NCBI GenBank assembly: GCA_016281295.1
Contig: JAEEII010000184.1
Location: 1-64,000 of the forward strand
Length of the DNA: 64,000 bases
Origin: Bacteroidales bacterium
Lineage (GTDB): Bacteria > Bacteroidota > Bacteroidia > Bacteroidales > F082
Direction: 5' to 3'
The translations under genes were made by a program, and so were the position numbers. The notes beneath the pieces were generated by a model. It was not told the DNA's origin and did no database searches. It saw nothing but the letters and a program-made list of their open reading frames with translations. Positions 47,796 through 57,407 of the stretch are shown piece by piece. Within the stretch, counting starts at the first letter, position 1; each line of letters opens with the position of its first letter.

Positions 47796-48317
47796 ATGAA
47801 GGATCCTAAGGCACTCTTATCGCAGGTCAACACGTTTATCTTTGATTATGACGGAGTCATGACGGATGGCACCGTGTATATGGACAGCAACGGCGACCCG
47901 CTCCGCACCTCTAATGTGAAGGACGGTTATGCCCTCCAACTGGCCAGCAAGTTGGGCTACCATCTGGCGGTCATCTCCGGTGCGGTGGTCACCAACATCA
48001 CCAAAAGGCTGAATATGTTAGGGGTGAGGGATGTCTTCATCGGCGTTCCCGACAAGGTGGTGAAGTTGAGAGAATATATGGAGGAGATGCAGTTGCGTCC
48101 CGAAGAGGTCGTGTTCATGGGCGACGATATCCCCGATCTTCGGGTGATGGGTATGGTCGGAGTCCCGGCTTGTCCCGCTGACGCTGCCCTTGAAGTCATA
48201 GAGGTCAGTGCCTTCGTGAGCAAATGCCCTGGCGGACGTGGCTGTGTGCGTGATGTGATTGAACAGACTCTCAAGGCACAAGGCAAGTGGATGACCGCCG
48301 AGGCCTATTCATGGTAA
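47796..48317 (+). CDS. KdsC-type HAD phosphatase (KDO-8-phosphate phosphatase)
   Basis: 173 residues. HAD motif I is FIFDYDGVMTDG (nucleophile Asp and acid Asp), motif III is DKVVKLREY, and motif IV is FMGDDIPDLRVM. The small C0-type HAD without a cap matches KdsC, which releases phosphate from KDO-8-phosphate for lipopolysaccharide. Later lpxB in the same cluster supports an LPS role. The 15-base sequence AATGTGTATTTTCGT just upstream is shared with the TPR gene promoter. Confidence 0.88.
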   Translation: MKDPKALLSQVNTFIFDYDGVMTDGTVYMDSNGDPLRTSNVKDGYALQLASKLGYHLAVISGAVVTNITKRLNMLGVRDVFIGVPDKVVKLREYMEEMQLRPEEVVFMGDDIPDLRVMGMVGVPACPADAALEVIEVSAFVSKCPGGRGCVRDVIEQTLKAQGKWMTAEAYSW

Positions 48318-48329
48318 CATTGCGAGGAT

Positions 48330-48911
48330 ATGATTTTAAAACATTTGGAACAATACTCGGTGGTGCTCGCCTCCAAATCCCCACGGCGACAGGAGTTGCT
48401 CAAGGGCATGGGCGTGCCATTCACCTGTCTCACCAAGGAGACGGAGGAGACGTATCCCCTCATGCCTTTTGAAAAAGTGCCAGCGTATCTCAGCCTTCAG
48501 AAGTCGCTGGCTTTCACCGATGACGAACTCCCGGAGCATTACCTGTTGATCACTGCCGACACGGTGGTCATCGCGGGTGGTGAGATTCTCGGGAAACCCC
48601 GCGACCGTGACGACGCGCTGCGGATGATGCACATCCTCTCTGGAGCCTCGCATCATGTGGTTACCGGGGTCACCGTCCGGTCTAAAGACAAGACACGGTC
48701 TTTCTCCGTGACCTCCAAAGTCACTTTCGCCCGCCTCGATCCCGAGGAGATGGCGTATTATATCGATAACTATAAGCCGTACGACAAGGCCGGTGCATAC
48801 GGCATCCAGGAATGGATTGGCTATGTGGGCATCAGCGGACTCAACGGCTCGTTTTACAACGTTATGGGGCTGCCTACCCGACGGCTCTATCAGGTTTTGA
48901 AAACTTTTTGA
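48330..48911 (+). CDS. maf: Maf-family nucleoside triphosphate pyrophosphatase
   Basis: 193 residues. VVLASKSPRRQELLKGMG is the Maf N-terminal signature; ITADTVVIAGGEILGKPRDRDDALRMM contains the catalytic Asp and metal-binding loop; IDNYKPYDKAGAYGIQEW completes the site. Hydrolyses dTTP, UTP or modified nucleotides to limit misincorporation. 12 bases after the KdsC-type gene. Confidence 0.93.
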   Translation: MILKHLEQYSVVLASKSPRRQELLKGMGVPFTCLTKETEETYPLMPFEKVPAYLSLQKSLAFTDDELPEHYLLITADTVVIAGGEILGKPRDRDDALRMMHILSGASHHVVTGVTVRSKDKTRSFSVTSKVTFARLDPEEMAYYIDNYKPYDKAGAYGIQEWIGYVGISGLNGSFYNVMGLPTRRLYQVLKTF

Positions 48912-48919
48912 ATTTTGTC

Positions 48920-49723
48920 ATGAGCAATACAAGTCAACCGCTTATCCTGGTTACCAACGACGATGGCTGCAATGCCAAAGGGTTGAAAAAGTTGGTGTCG
49001 CTGATGCGGCCTTTAGGCGATGTGGTGGTCATCTCTACCGATAAACCTATGTCGGCCAAAGGCCATTCCATCACCACTACGCCTACTTTGACGGCCATCC
49101 TGGTGGACGCATGCCAAGGATACAAGGAATATGTCTGTAACGGCACGCCGGTCGATTGCGTGAAGGTGGGCTACCAATGGCTGCTTGACCGAAAACCCGA
49201 TTTGGTGGTGTCGGGCATCAACCATGGCTCCAATGCCTCTACCAATGTCATTTATTCCGGCACAATGGGAGCCGCCATCGAGGCCTGTATGGACGGCATT
49301 AATGCCATCGGCTTCAGCCTCGACTGCTACGACCCCGATGCCGACTTCGACCATCTCGATGACTATATCGTTGCCATCACCCGTGATGTGCTGGAACATG
49401 GCCTCCCCGGTGGCGTGTGCCTTAACGTGAACTTCCCGCAAAGAGACGTGGTGCCTTTCAAGGGGGTGAGGGTGTGCCGACAAGCCAAAGCGAAATGGGT
49501 TGAGGCCTATAGTGAATGCACGGATGAAAGGGGAGGCACTTGCCTTAAACTGGGTGGAAAGTTCATCCTTGAAGACGAAGGTGACGACACCGACTGCTAT
49601 GCCCTGCAACACCACTATGTGTCAGTGGTGCCAACCCATTTTGACCTTACCGCAAAACAATATATGGAGCCTTTACGGCGTTTTGAACACTTAAGAATTG
49701 AGAATCATGAGAATCAAGGATAA
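48920..49723 (+). CDS. surE: 5'-nucleotidase SurE
   Basis: 267 residues from the ATG at 48920; the longer frame inside maf is not used. Metal site LVTNDDG at the N-terminus, then SGINHGSNASTNVIYSGTMGAA with the Asn/Ser ligands. SurE dephosphorylates nucleoside monophosphates and short polyphosphates in stationary phase. Overlaps the following small membrane gene by 17 bases. Confidence 0.93.
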   Translation: MSNTSQPLILVTNDDGCNAKGLKKLVSLMRPLGDVVVISTDKPMSAKGHSITTTPTLTAILVDACQGYKEYVCNGTPVDCVKVGYQWLLDRKPDLVVSGINHGSNASTNVIYSGTMGAAIEACMDGINAIGFSLDCYDPDADFDHLDDYIVAITRDVLEHGLPGGVCLNVNFPQRDVVPFKGVRVCRQAKAKWVEAYSECTDERGGTCLKLGGKFILEDEGDDTDCYALQHHYVSVVPTHFDLTAKQYMEPLRRFEHLRIENHENQG

Positions 49724-49952
49724 TTTCTGGCTCGGCCTTCTGATTGGCGCGGCGTTGTGCGCCTTGTGCTTCCTGCTGCTTTACTTCATCCCCTGGGGGG
49801 CTGCCTACACAAGAGCACCTTATCTGTTGTCGTTTATCCCGGGCATCGTCCTCTTCAGGATGTGCATGGTGAGATGGAACATGGAACGTTGCGGCAAAGG
49901 CATCCTCGTGGTGACCTTCGTGGGCATGCTGCTGGTGTTCTTCCTTGTCTGA
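49707..49952 (+). CDS. Small membrane protein of unknown function
   Basis: 81 residues from the ATG at 49707. Three hydrophobic stretches (FWLGLLIGAALCALCFLLLYF, LLSFIPGIVLF, GILVVTFVGMLLVFFLV) with short basic loops suggest an inner-membrane protein. It is not recognised as a known family. Packed between surE (17-base overlap) and lpxB (14-base gap), which argues that it is a real gene of this operon. Confidence 0.65.
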   Translation: MRIKDNFWLGLLIGAALCALCFLLLYFIPWGAAYTRAPYLLSFIPGIVLFRMCMVRWNMERCGKGILVVTFVGMLLVFFLV

Positions 49953-49966
49953 AAAACGACCAAAAG

Positions 49967-51082
49967 ATGAAATACTATATCATTGCAGGCGAGGCTTCCG
50001 GCGATATGCACGCCGCGAATCTGATGGCTGCCATCAAGCGTAAGGACCCGAAAGCCGAGTTCAGAGCCTGGGGCGGCGACAGGATGAAGAGACAAGGGGC
50101 GACTTTGGTGAAACACTATCGCCATACCGCCTTCATGGGCTTTCTCGAAGTCGCCTTCAACATCCATAAAGTGTTGGGTAACATCACCGAATGCAAAAAA
50201 GACCTCAAAGCATATCAACCCGATGTGGTGATCCTGGTGGACTATCCGGGCTTTAACCTCCGTATGGCCAAGTTCGCCCATCAGAACAAGATGAAGGTGT
50301 GTTACTACATCTCCCCACAGCTCTGGGCTTGGAAACGACACCGTGTTTACAAAATCAAACGCTATGTTGACAAGATGCTGGTCATCCTGCCTTTTGAGGA
50401 GTCTTTCTATCATGACTATGGCGTGAACACGGTCTTTGTGGGACATCCGCTGCTCGACGAACTGGCCAAGCTGGAGACCACCCCGCGTTCATCCTTCGTG
50501 CACCGTAACAACCTGTCGGAGAAAAAAGAGATCATCGCCCTGCTCCCTGGAAGCCGTAAACAAGAGGTGGAACGAATGCTTGAGACCATGCTGAAGGTGA
50601 TTCCCCATTTCCCAGAGTATCAATTTGTGATTGCTGGGGTTTCTTCTCTTGACAAGAACCTGTATATCAAGAGGATGGGTAATACAGACGTGCGATGGGT
50701 GGAGAACCAGACTTACGAGCTGCTTCAAAGTTCCAGCGCTGCACTCGTCACCTCGGGTACCGCTACCCTTGAAACAGCTTTGTTGGCGGTACCCGAAGTG
50801 GTTTGCTACAAGGCTAGTCAGTTGTCCTATCTCATCGCCAAAAGCCTTATCAAAGTGCGCTTCATCAGCCTCGTCAACTTAGTGATGGATAAGGAAGTTG
50901 TCAAAGAGCTGATACAGAATGACTGCAACGAGGAAAACCTTACCCGTGAGTTAGGCCTTCTGCTGAAAGATCCCAAGAGACAACGCAAGATGCTGGAGGA
51001 TCTCGACATCTTAAAAGACCGTTTGGGTAACGTGGGGGCCTCCGAGAAAGCAGCTGATGCGGTGTTGTCAATGATAAAGTAA
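49967..51082 (+). CDS. lpxB: Lipid-A-disaccharide synthase
   Basis: 371 residues from MKYYIIAGEASGDMHAANLM; an earlier in-frame start overlaps the membrane gene and is rejected. Joins UDP-diacylglucosamine and lipid X at the inner membrane. GEASGD, CYYISPQLWAWKRHR, LPFE, and the C-terminal SGTATLETALLAVPEVVCYKASQL are family landmarks (GT-B fold). With the KdsC-type phosphatase it marks this cluster as LPS-related. Confidence 0.95.
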   Translation: MKYYIIAGEASGDMHAANLMAAIKRKDPKAEFRAWGGDRMKRQGATLVKHYRHTAFMGFLEVAFNIHKVLGNITECKKDLKAYQPDVVILVDYPGFNLRMAKFAHQNKMKVCYYISPQLWAWKRHRVYKIKRYVDKMLVILPFEESFYHDYGVNTVFVGHPLLDELAKLETTPRSSFVHRNNLSEKKEIIALLPGSRKQEVERMLETMLKVIPHFPEYQFVIAGVSSLDKNLYIKRMGNTDVRWVENQTYELLQSSSAALVTSGTATLETALLAVPEVVCYKASQLSYLIAKSLIKVRFISLVNLVMDKEVVKELIQNDCNEENLTRELGLLLKDPKRQRKMLEDLDILKDRLGNVGASEKAADAVLSMIK

Positions 51083-51105
51083 AATTATTATCAATAATTT
51101 TGTTT
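51081..51105 (+). terminator. AT-only hairpin after lpxB
   Basis: AAAATTATT/AATAATTTT with a 3-base loop, then GTTTTT. It overlaps the stop codon. Weak terminator candidate. Confidence 0.4.
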
Positions 51106-51152
51106 TTGTATTATTTATTTTTATAACTTGCGCCAGTTTATGATTCTATGAA

Positions 51153-53291
51153 ATGAACTGGAATAAGTATCCTTTTTTTCGGCTTCTTGCCGCTTTGACT
51201 TTGGGGATTCTCATTTCCCGATGGCTTGCAGTAGGGCGTTCACGTATTGTCCTCGTCTTTGGGATTTTGGTGGCGTTGTTGCTGTTGACAATGGTTTTGC
51301 ATCGATGGATGAGGAACTATCGTTATCGTTGGGTGATGGGTGTGACGTTGTTTATTGCATTTGTGATGGTGGGCGTGTTGAGGGGAATGCAGTGTGATCC
51401 AACGATGTGTCGGAACTATTTTAATAAGGTGTTGGGTGAGTCACCGCAGGGTTGTTATTTGGCGCGTGTGGTGGAGCCTCCTGTCGAGAAAGAGAAGACC
51501 GTAAAGGTACTGTTGGAGTTGAGGGGATTCCGCTCCGACACGGCCACGGTGCAGGTGTCGGGTCGTCTGTTGGCCTATCTTCAGAAGACCGATGCGGCTC
51601 TGCGACTGGGTTATGGTGATGTGTTGGGCTTCGCGGCTGCTGTGGAGGAGGTGCCTGGCCCGAAGAATCCCGAGGAGTTCGACTATCGTTCTTACCTGGA
51701 GCGGTTGGGTGTGACGGGCCGAGTGTATCTCAAGGACGGTACTTGGTGGGCACTTGGCCTTAATGAAGGCAATCCCTTGCTTAGCTTTGTGGGTCGTTTC
51801 CGTGTTCGATTGCTCGATGCCTTACGTCGCAATGGAGTGACGGAGGAGGAGTTTGGTGTTGCCGCGGCCATCTTGCTGGGTTATGACGAGAGCCTTCCCC
51901 CTCAGCTGCGTCAACGTTATGTGGCAGCAGGTGCCATGCATATCTTGTGCGTCTCGGGGATGCATGTGGGTTTGTTGTATCTCATCGCCTCGTATGTGTT
52001 GGGATTCATCGGTCGTGGCAAACGCGCGGCACGGTTGAAGAAGTGGATCCTGCTGTTTTTGATAGGGTTCTATGCGCTCCTCACCGGCTTGTCGCCATCC
52101 ATCTTACGTTCCGCCTTGATGATCTCCATGATGATTGTTGGCGAGCTGCTGCATCGGAAAGGGGTGACCTTGAACTCTGTTGCGGCTTCGGCTTTCCTCA
52201 TCCTTCTGGTGAACCCCAACGACCTTTTCGGCATCGGCTTCCAGCTCTCCTACGCCGCGGTGGTGGGGATTGTCGTTTTGCAACGTCCCATCTATCTGCT
52301 GTTTTATGTGAAGAGTCGGTTGTTGGACAAGGTCTGGGAGATCACCTCGGTGGCACTCTCCGCTCAGTTGGCCACCCTGCCTTTTACCGTCTTTTACTTT
52401 CATCAATTCACGCCGTATTTCTGGCTTAGCAACCTCTTCATGACACCTTTGTCTTTTCTGGTCATTCTTACGGGCATGGTGCTGTTGTTGGTGGCATGGG
52501 TGCCTGGGTTAGGCATGGTGATGGGCCGTCTGGTCTGGGCGAGTCTTCGTGTGATGAATCTGTCAGTGTCGTGGATCGAAGGACTGCCTGGCTCTTTGGT
52601 AAAAGGGCTTTTTATGAACCGGTTGGAGTTTGCACTGAGTCTATTGATGTTGCTGCTGTTCTTTCTGTTGGTCACGTTCAGGCGGAAGCGTATGATGTTG
52701 GAGTTGCTGACGGTAGCGGTGGTCTTCACCGTTGCGCTGGCTGCATGCAGCCAGCGCAACGCACAACAACGCCGGATGGTATTTTATTCGCTGAAGAACC
52801 ATACCGCCATCGACTTGATTCAAGGCACCTCGCATCTGCTGCTCTGCGATGAAGCCTTGCTTCGAGACCCCTCAACCATCGACTACAGCCTCAAAGGGGC
52901 TTGGGCTAGTATGCAGCTTGACATGAATCCCCCTTGCTATACCCTCGATGAGGACGTGGACACCTGGATTGGCGTGAAACGACGGCACCTGCTTTCTTTC
53001 CAAGGGTCCTTATTCGCCTTTTGGAATCCTGACCTGCCAGCCTCCACCCACAATTCCCCTGTGGAAGTGGATATGCTGATGGTGCTGGGAAGACAAAAAC
53101 CAGCGTTGCGCAAGGCGCTCTCATGGTACCGGCCAGCCTTGTTGCTTATCGATGGTTCGGTGCCTTCTTCTCTTGCCCAACAGTGGAAAGCGCAAGCCGA
53201 ATCCATGCAGATTAAGTGCTATTGTCTCGCGGAAGGGTGTTGTATTTGGGAGGGATTTGACTCTTTTGGGTTGTATGGAAACTGTTTTTGA
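51153..53291 (+). CDS. ComEC/Rec2-family membrane protein
   Basis: 712 residues. An N-terminal OB-like region (DUF4131 type; CYLARVVEPPVEKEKTVKVLLEL) leads to the Competence domain with about ten helices (GYDESLPPQLRQRYVAAGAMHILCVSGMHVGLLYLIA is the signature). The C-terminal 170 residues occupy the place of the metallo-beta-lactamase domain but show no HxHxDH motif. ComEC carries single-stranded DNA across the inner membrane during transformation. Other competence genes are not in the window. Confidence 0.88.
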   Translation: MNWNKYPFFRLLAALTLGILISRWLAVGRSRIVLVFGILVALLLLTMVLHRWMRNYRYRWVMGVTLFIAFVMVGVLRGMQCDPTMCRNYFNKVLGESPQGCYLARVVEPPVEKEKTVKVLLELRGFRSDTATVQVSGRLLAYLQKTDAALRLGYGDVLGFAAAVEEVPGPKNPEEFDYRSYLERLGVTGRVYLKDGTWWALGLNEGNPLLSFVGRFRVRLLDALRRNGVTEEEFGVAAAILLGYDESLPPQLRQRYVAAGAMHILCVSGMHVGLLYLIASYVLGFIGRGKRAARLKKWILLFLIGFYALLTGLSPSILRSALMISMMIVGELLHRKGVTLNSVAASAFLILLVNPNDLFGIGFQLSYAAVVGIVVLQRPIYLLFYVKSRLLDKVWEITSVALSAQLATLPFTVFYFHQFTPYFWLSNLFMTPLSFLVILTGMVLLLVAWVPGLGMVMGRLVWASLRVMNLSVSWIEGLPGSLVKGLFMNRLEFALSLLMLLLFFLLVTFRRKRMMLELLTVAVVFTVALAACSQRNAQQRRMVFYSLKNHTAIDLIQGTSHLLLCDEALLRDPSTIDYSLKGAWASMQLDMNPPCYTLDEDVDTWIGVKRRHLLSFQGSLFAFWNPDLPASTHNSPVEVDMLMVLGRQKPALRKALSWYRPALLLIDGSVPSSLAQQWKAQAESMQIKCYCLAEGCCIWEGFDSFGLYGNCF

Positions 53292-53375
53292 TGTTTTTTG
53301 TAAAAAAAAAGAGTAAATTTAAAATACTGTAAATCAATAAAATAAAAAATTTTTGAAAAAAAAGTAAAAAAAATG

Positions 53376-53406
53376 CTTGCGCATTTCAAAAAACGTTGTA
53401 CTTTTG
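53376..53406 (+). promoter_or_regulatory. tRNA-Asp promoter
   Basis: CTTG at 53376-53379 (TTTG with one change), 19 bases, TACTTTTG at 53399-53406. Transcription would start about 30 bases before the tRNA. Confidence 0.75.
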
Positions 53407-53443
53407 CATCCGCAAAGCAAACAATAATGTTCTTTTTCAGGCT

Positions 53444-53518
53444 GGTCCGGTAGTTCAGTTTGGTTAGAATGCCTGCCTGTCACGCAGGAGGTCGCGAGTT
53501 CGAGCCTCGTCCGGACCG
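53444..53518 (+). tRNA. tRNA-Asp (anticodon GTC)
   Basis: 75 bases. The acceptor stem GGTCCGG/CCGGACC closes with discriminator G; CCA is not encoded. The anticodon arm CCTGC-CTGTCAC-GCAGG gives GTC, and GTTCGAGCC is the T-loop. As a GUN-anticodon tRNA it is a substrate for queuosine at position 34, linking it to the que genes in this window. Confidence 0.97.
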
Positions 53519-53524
53519 CTCAAT

Positions 53525-53561
53525 AGAGAGCAATCCACAGAAGGGTTGCTCTCTTTTTTTT
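53525..53561 (+). terminator. Terminator after tRNA-Asp
   Basis: AGAGAGCAA/TTGCTCTCT, a 9-bp stem with a 12-base loop, followed by seven or more T. Confidence 0.9.
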
Positions 53562-53601
53562 AAGTTTGTTTTTTCAAGCTTGTGACATTTTATTTGAGCG
53601 T

Positions 53602-55176
53602 ATGACATTCATTGAAGAAATCAACAGGCGCAGGACTTTCGCCATCGTTAGCCACCCCGACGCGGGTAAAACCACCTTGACTGAGAAACTGTTGCTTTAC
53701 GGCGGTGCCATCCAGGTGGCCGGTGCCGTGAAGTCGAACAAGATCCGTAAGACAGCAACATCTGACTGGATGGAGATTGAAAGACAGAGAGGCATCTCCG
53801 TCGCCACGTCCGTCATGGGATTCGACTATAAGGGAATCAAGATCAACATCCTCGACACCCCAGGCCATAAGGATTTCGCTGAAGATACCTTCCGTACCCT
53901 GACCGCCGTCGATAGCGTCATTGTTGTCATTGACGCAGCCAAAGGTGTGGAGTCACAGACCGAGAAACTGGTGGAGGTGTGCCGGATGCGTAATACTCCC
54001 ATTATCGTTTTCATTAATAAAATGGACCGTCCTGGCAAAGATGCCTTCGAGCTGCTCGACGAGATCGAACAGAAACTTGGGCTACGCCTCACTCCGCTCA
54101 GCTGGCCCATCAACAATGGCCCTAAGTTCAAAGGGGTATATAGCATCTACGACAAGAGCCTCTATCTCTTCAACTCCGACAAACAGCATATCACCGAGGG
54201 TATTGCCTTCGACGACCTCAACAACCCGGAGTTGGACAAGATGATTGGGGATGATGCCGAGACCTTGCGCAATGAGACGGACCTCGTGCAAGGGGTTTAT
54301 GACCCGTTCTCGCGTGATGCCTATCTGAAAGGGGAGGTGTGTCCTGTTTTCTTCGGTTCCGCCTTGAACAACTTTGGTGTCAAAGAGCTGTTGGATTGCT
54401 TTATCGAGATTGCTCCCACGCCCATCGGTCGCGACACCGAGGAACGCCGTATCGAGCCTTCCGAAGAGAAATTCACGGGCTTCGTTTTCAAGATCCACGC
54501 CAACATGGACCCCAACCACCGTGACCGCATCGCATTTGTGAGGGTGGTATCGGGTCGCTTCGAGCGCAACAAGAACTACTTCCATGTGCGTCAGCGTCGT
54601 GAGCTGAAGTTCTCCAACCCCACCGCCTTCATGGCTCAGAAGAAATCCGTCCTCGATGAGGCTTATCCAGGCGACATCGTGGGACTCTACGACGCAGGCA
54701 ATTTCAAGATTGGTGACACCCTCACCGAAGGAGAGATCCTGAACTACAAGGGCATCCCGAGTTTCTCGCCCGAGCAGTTCCGTTATGTAGAGAACGCCGA
54801 CCCGATGAAGTCGAAACAGTTAGCCAAGGGCTTGGAACAGCTCACCGACGAGGGCGTGGCTCAGCTCTTCACTGGCAAGATGACCGGACGTAAGATCATC
54901 GGCACCGTGGGCGAGTTGCAGTTTGAGGTGATTCAGTACCGTCTGTTACATGAGTATAATGCCTCTTGCCGCTATGAGCCCATCTCGCTCTACAAGACCG
55001 CCTGGATCACCAGCACGAATGAGGCGCAACTGAACGACTTCAAGACGAGGAAGGCCATGAACTTGGCAGAAGACAAAGAGGGAAGGGATGTGTTTTTGGC
55101 CGAGTCGCCCTACGCTTTGCAGATCGCTCAAGAAAAATATCCCGACATTGAATTTCATTTCACTTCAGAGTTTTGA
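53602..55176 (+). CDS. prfC: Peptide chain release factor 3
   Basis: 524 residues from [25 protein letters not shown]; the frame extends upstream to 53566 but adds nothing conserved. GTPase that removes RF1/RF2 from the ribosome. G1 [10 protein letters not shown]3 DTPGHKDF, G4 NKMDRP, and RF3-specific [13 protein letters not shown]. The C-terminal part has [13 protein letters not shown] and closes in EFHFTSEF. Length typical. Confidence 0.95.
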   Translation: MTFIEEINRRRTFAIVSHPDAGKTTLTEKLLLYGGAIQVAGAVKSNKIRKTATSDWMEIERQRGISVATSVMGFDYKGIKINILDTPGHKDFAEDTFRTLTAVDSVIVVIDAAKGVESQTEKLVEVCRMRNTPIIVFINKMDRPGKDAFELLDEIEQKLGLRLTPLSWPINNGPKFKGVYSIYDKSLYLFNSDKQHITEGIAFDDLNNPELDKMIGDDAETLRNETDLVQGVYDPFSRDAYLKGEVCPVFFGSALNNFGVKELLDCFIEIAPTPIGRDTEERRIEPSEEKFTGFVFKIHANMDPNHRDRIAFVRVVSGRFERNKNYFHVRQRRELKFSNPTAFMAQKKSVLDEAYPGDIVGLYDAGNFKIGDTLTEGEILNYKGIPSFSPEQFRYVENADPMKSKQLAKGLEQLTDEGVAQLFTGKMTGRKIIGTVGELQFEVIQYRLLHEYNASCRYEPISLYKTAWITSTNEAQLNDFKTRKAMNLAEDKEGRDVFLAESPYALQIAQEKYPDIEFHFTSEF

Positions 55177-55201
55177 TTATTGGAATCTTTTTCTAATTTT
55201 G
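55172..55201 (+). promoter_or_regulatory. mscL promoter
   Basis: TTTG at 55172-55175 (overlapping the prfC stop), 18 bases, TAATTTTG at 55194-55201. Confidence 0.7.
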
Positions 55202-55245
55202 CATGGAAATTTCATCCAAAACGTAAAACTTAAATTATTCTGATT

Positions 55246-55659
55246 ATGGGACTTTTAAAGGAATTCAAAGAATTTGCCGTTAGAGGCAATGTCATGGACA
55301 TGGCTATTGGTGTCGTCATCGGCGGTGCCTTTGGCAAGATTGTCACCTCATTGGTGTCGGACATCATCATGCCGTTGATTAGCGCTGCCACTGGTGGGCT
55401 TAAGTTCACCGACTGGAAGTGGGTGATCCGTGAGGCTGTGATGAACGGCGAGGAGGTTGTCAAGCCTGAGTTGGCGATGACCTGGGGTAACTTCATCCAG
55501 GTGATCTTCGACTTCATCATCATCGCCTTCTGCATCTTCATGGTGGTGAAAGGCATGAACAAGATGAAGAAGAAAGAGGAACCCGCTCCGGCAGCTCCCG
55601 CTGAACCTTCGGAGGATATCAAGCTCTTGACTGAGATCAGAGACCTTCTGAAGAAGTAA
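55246..55659 (+). CDS. mscL: Large-conductance mechanosensitive channel MscL
   Basis: 137 residues. An amphipathic N-terminal helix (LLKEFKEFAVRGNVMDMAIGVVIGGAFGKIV, the family signature running into TM1), a periplasmic loop, TM2 (FIQVIFDFIIIAFCIFMVV), and a charged C-terminal helix after a Pro/Ala linker (PAPAAPAEPSEDIKLL). Opens under membrane tension to release solutes on osmotic downshock. Confidence 0.96.
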   Translation: MGLLKEFKEFAVRGNVMDMAIGVVIGGAFGKIVTSLVSDIIMPLISAATGGLKFTDWKWVIREAVMNGEEVVKPELAMTWGNFIQVIFDFIIIAFCIFMVVKGMNKMKKKEEPAPAAPAEPSEDIKLLTEIRDLLKK

Positions 55660-55687
55660 GAAGACAGAAGTGAGAAGTAAGAATGTA

Positions 55688-55717
55688 GAGACGCAATTTT
55701 TTTGCGTCTCTTTTTTT
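55688..55717 (+). terminator. Terminator after mscL
   Basis: GAGACGCAA/TTGCGTCTC, a 9-bp stem with a short T loop, followed by seven T. Confidence 0.9.
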
Positions 55718-55763
55718 ACTGCAAAAACTCCTTAGCCAAGGCAAAAATGTAATTTAAGGTGAT

Positions 55764-55821
55764 TATTCGTTTGAAAAAGTGTATTGATTGTAAAATATTC
55801 GTTTGAAAAAGTGTAAATTTG
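55764..55821 (+). promoter_or_regulatory. Paired direct repeat and promoter of the AAA_14 ATPase
   Basis: TATTCGTTTGAAAAAGTGTA occurs at 55764-55783 and again, identically, at 55796-55815: a 32-base centre spacing, about three helical turns. TAAATTTG at 55814-55821 is the -7 box and overlaps the end of the second copy. A very similar pair (TATTCGTTCAGAAAAATGGG, 33-base spacing) lies on the minus strand at 57408-57460. The layout suggests an operator controlling the ATPase. Confidence 0.8.
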
Positions 55822-55847
55822 CGCTTTGAATCAACAACAAATGTCTT

Positions 55848-57263
55848 ATGTTGAAAAGAAAGATAGAAGACACGCTCCTTCAATGGAAGAACACACCAGG
55901 ACATAATCCTCTTGTGATTAAGGGTATCCGCCAGTGCGGAAAAACCTTCATTGTACAACAATTTGCCCAAGAGCATTACGAACATGTGGTGTATTTAAAC
56001 TTCGCTCTCGAAGCTGACAAAATCACAGCTTTTTTGGGTAATAAGGATGTGGATACCATTATATTGAATCTTTCTACCTTGATGCCTCAAACTTCTTTTG
56101 TTCCCGGGGAAACCTGTATCATTATGGACGAAATCCAAGACTGTCCGGATGCACGTACATCCTTGAAAGCCTTCAAACTCGATGGTCGTTTTGATGTTAT
56201 CGCTACTGGCTCGCTGCTTGGTGTGAAAGGCTATGGCGAAAAAATGAAGAAAAAGAAAAACAAGAAGCTTGGTAAAAACTCCATTCCGGTTGGTTATGAG
56301 ACGATCGTCTCGATGTGCCCGTTGGATTTTGAAGAGTTTCTTTGGGCCAACGGCATCCACAAAGAGTCCATTGATGCCGTAAGAAGATGTTTCCACGATG
56401 AGAAGCCCGTTCCTGAAGGCGTGCATCATGCTTTCAAACAACTCTTTTACCGATATGTGGTGGTTGGAGGGCTTCCCGCTGCTGTCAACACATTTTTAGA
56501 GACCAATCACATGGGGCAAGTGGCGGAGGTGTATCAATCCATCCTTGATGAATACGAGGACGATATGGTCAAATATGCTGATGATGCCGACAAACCACAT
56601 ATCCGTGAGTGTTTCGAATCCATTCCCGCACAGTTGGCTAAAGAGAACAAGAAGTTCCAATACTCCGTTGTCAAAAAGGGGGGTCGCTCCTCTCAGTATC
56701 TAGGATGTCTTCAGTGGTTGGAAGATGCTGGTATCATTCATCGATGCTACAACACCGATAAACCTGAGCTTCCGCTTGATGGTAACGCCAAAGAAGACAT
56801 CTTCAAGGTTTATCCCACTGACATAGGGCTTTTGATGGCCATGTTGGATCCGGGCACCCGAGCAGATGTCCTTCAAGGCAATCTTTATGGATACAAAGGG
56901 GCTGTCTTTGAAGGTGTTATGGCGGATTTTCTTCATAAAAAAGGCCAGAAATTGTTTTATTACCACAAAGACAGTGGATTGGAGTTGGATTTCCTTATTC
57001 GGCAGCATGGAGAATGTGTTCCGTGTGAAGTGAAAGCCACGACCAACAAAGCCAAGAGTTTGAATACCGTGCTGAAGCATCCCGAAAAGTATCATATTAC
57101 CCACGCTTTCAAATTTGGTGATTACAACGTGGGACGTGAGGGAGCCGTGCTCACCCTGCCTTCCTATATGGGCTTTCTTCTGGAGTTCGAAGGGGTAGAG
57201 GATGTTGATTTGCCATTATTGGATATCGATGAAGTGAACCGTTTGGCAAGAGAAATAATTTAA
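55848..57263 (+). CDS. AAA_14/DUF4143 ATPase
   Basis: 471 residues. The N-terminal ATPase has Walker A IKGIRQCGKTFIVQQFA and Walker B CIIMDEIQDC, with the sensor TGSLLG. The DUF4143 C-terminal half has FKVYPTDIGLLMAMLD, KGAVFEGVMADFL and the nuclease-like LFYYHKDSGLELDFLIR and CEVKA, which resembles the PD-(D/E)xK core pattern (D-x(n)-ExK). Function of the family is poorly understood. These genes are frequent and multi-copy in Bacteroidota, often with repeats in front of them. It is intact here, while two relatives on the opposite strand are fragments. Confidence 0.88.
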   Translation: MLKRKIEDTLLQWKNTPGHNPLVIKGIRQCGKTFIVQQFAQEHYEHVVYLNFALEADKITAFLGNKDVDTIILNLSTLMPQTSFVPGETCIIMDEIQDCPDARTSLKAFKLDGRFDVIATGSLLGVKGYGEKMKKKKNKKLGKNSIPVGYETIVSMCPLDFEEFLWANGIHKESIDAVRRCFHDEKPVPEGVHHAFKQLFYRYVVVGGLPAAVNTFLETNHMGQVAEVYQSILDEYEDDMVKYADDADKPHIRECFESIPAQLAKENKKFQYSVVKKGGRSSQYLGCLQWLEDAGIIHRCYNTDKPELPLDGNAKEDIFKVYPTDIGLLMAMLDPGTRADVLQGNLYGYKGAVFEGVMADFLHKKGQKLFYYHKDSGLELDFLIRQHGECVPCEVKATTNKAKSLNTVLKHPEKYHITHAFKFGDYNVGREGAVLTLPSYMGFLLEFEGVEDVDLPLLDIDEVNRLAREII

Positions 57264-57284
57264 GGTTAGAGGTGAACAATCTGT

Positions 57285-57401
57285 TCACTTATTGCCGATG
57301 TCGGTGACATACACTTTGAAGGCTGATTCGATGGCGTTGCCTTCTATCGGCAGGCCCGTTGCCTCGGTATTGTAGCAGCGATGGATTATCCCGACGTCAA
57401 C
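57285..57401 (-). pseudogene. Fragment of an AAA_14/DUF4143 ATPase (middle part)
   Basis: Read on the minus strand, GIIHRCYNTEATGLPIEGNA, then FKVYVTDIGNK and a stop, matches GIIHRCYNTDKPELPLDGNA, then FKVYPTDIG, of the intact neighbour at about residues 301-333. The ATPase domain is absent and the frame stops early. It begins within a few bases of the paired repeat at 57408-57460, as if the 5' half had been deleted up to the repeat. Confidence 0.8.
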
Positions 57402-57407
57402 AATTTT

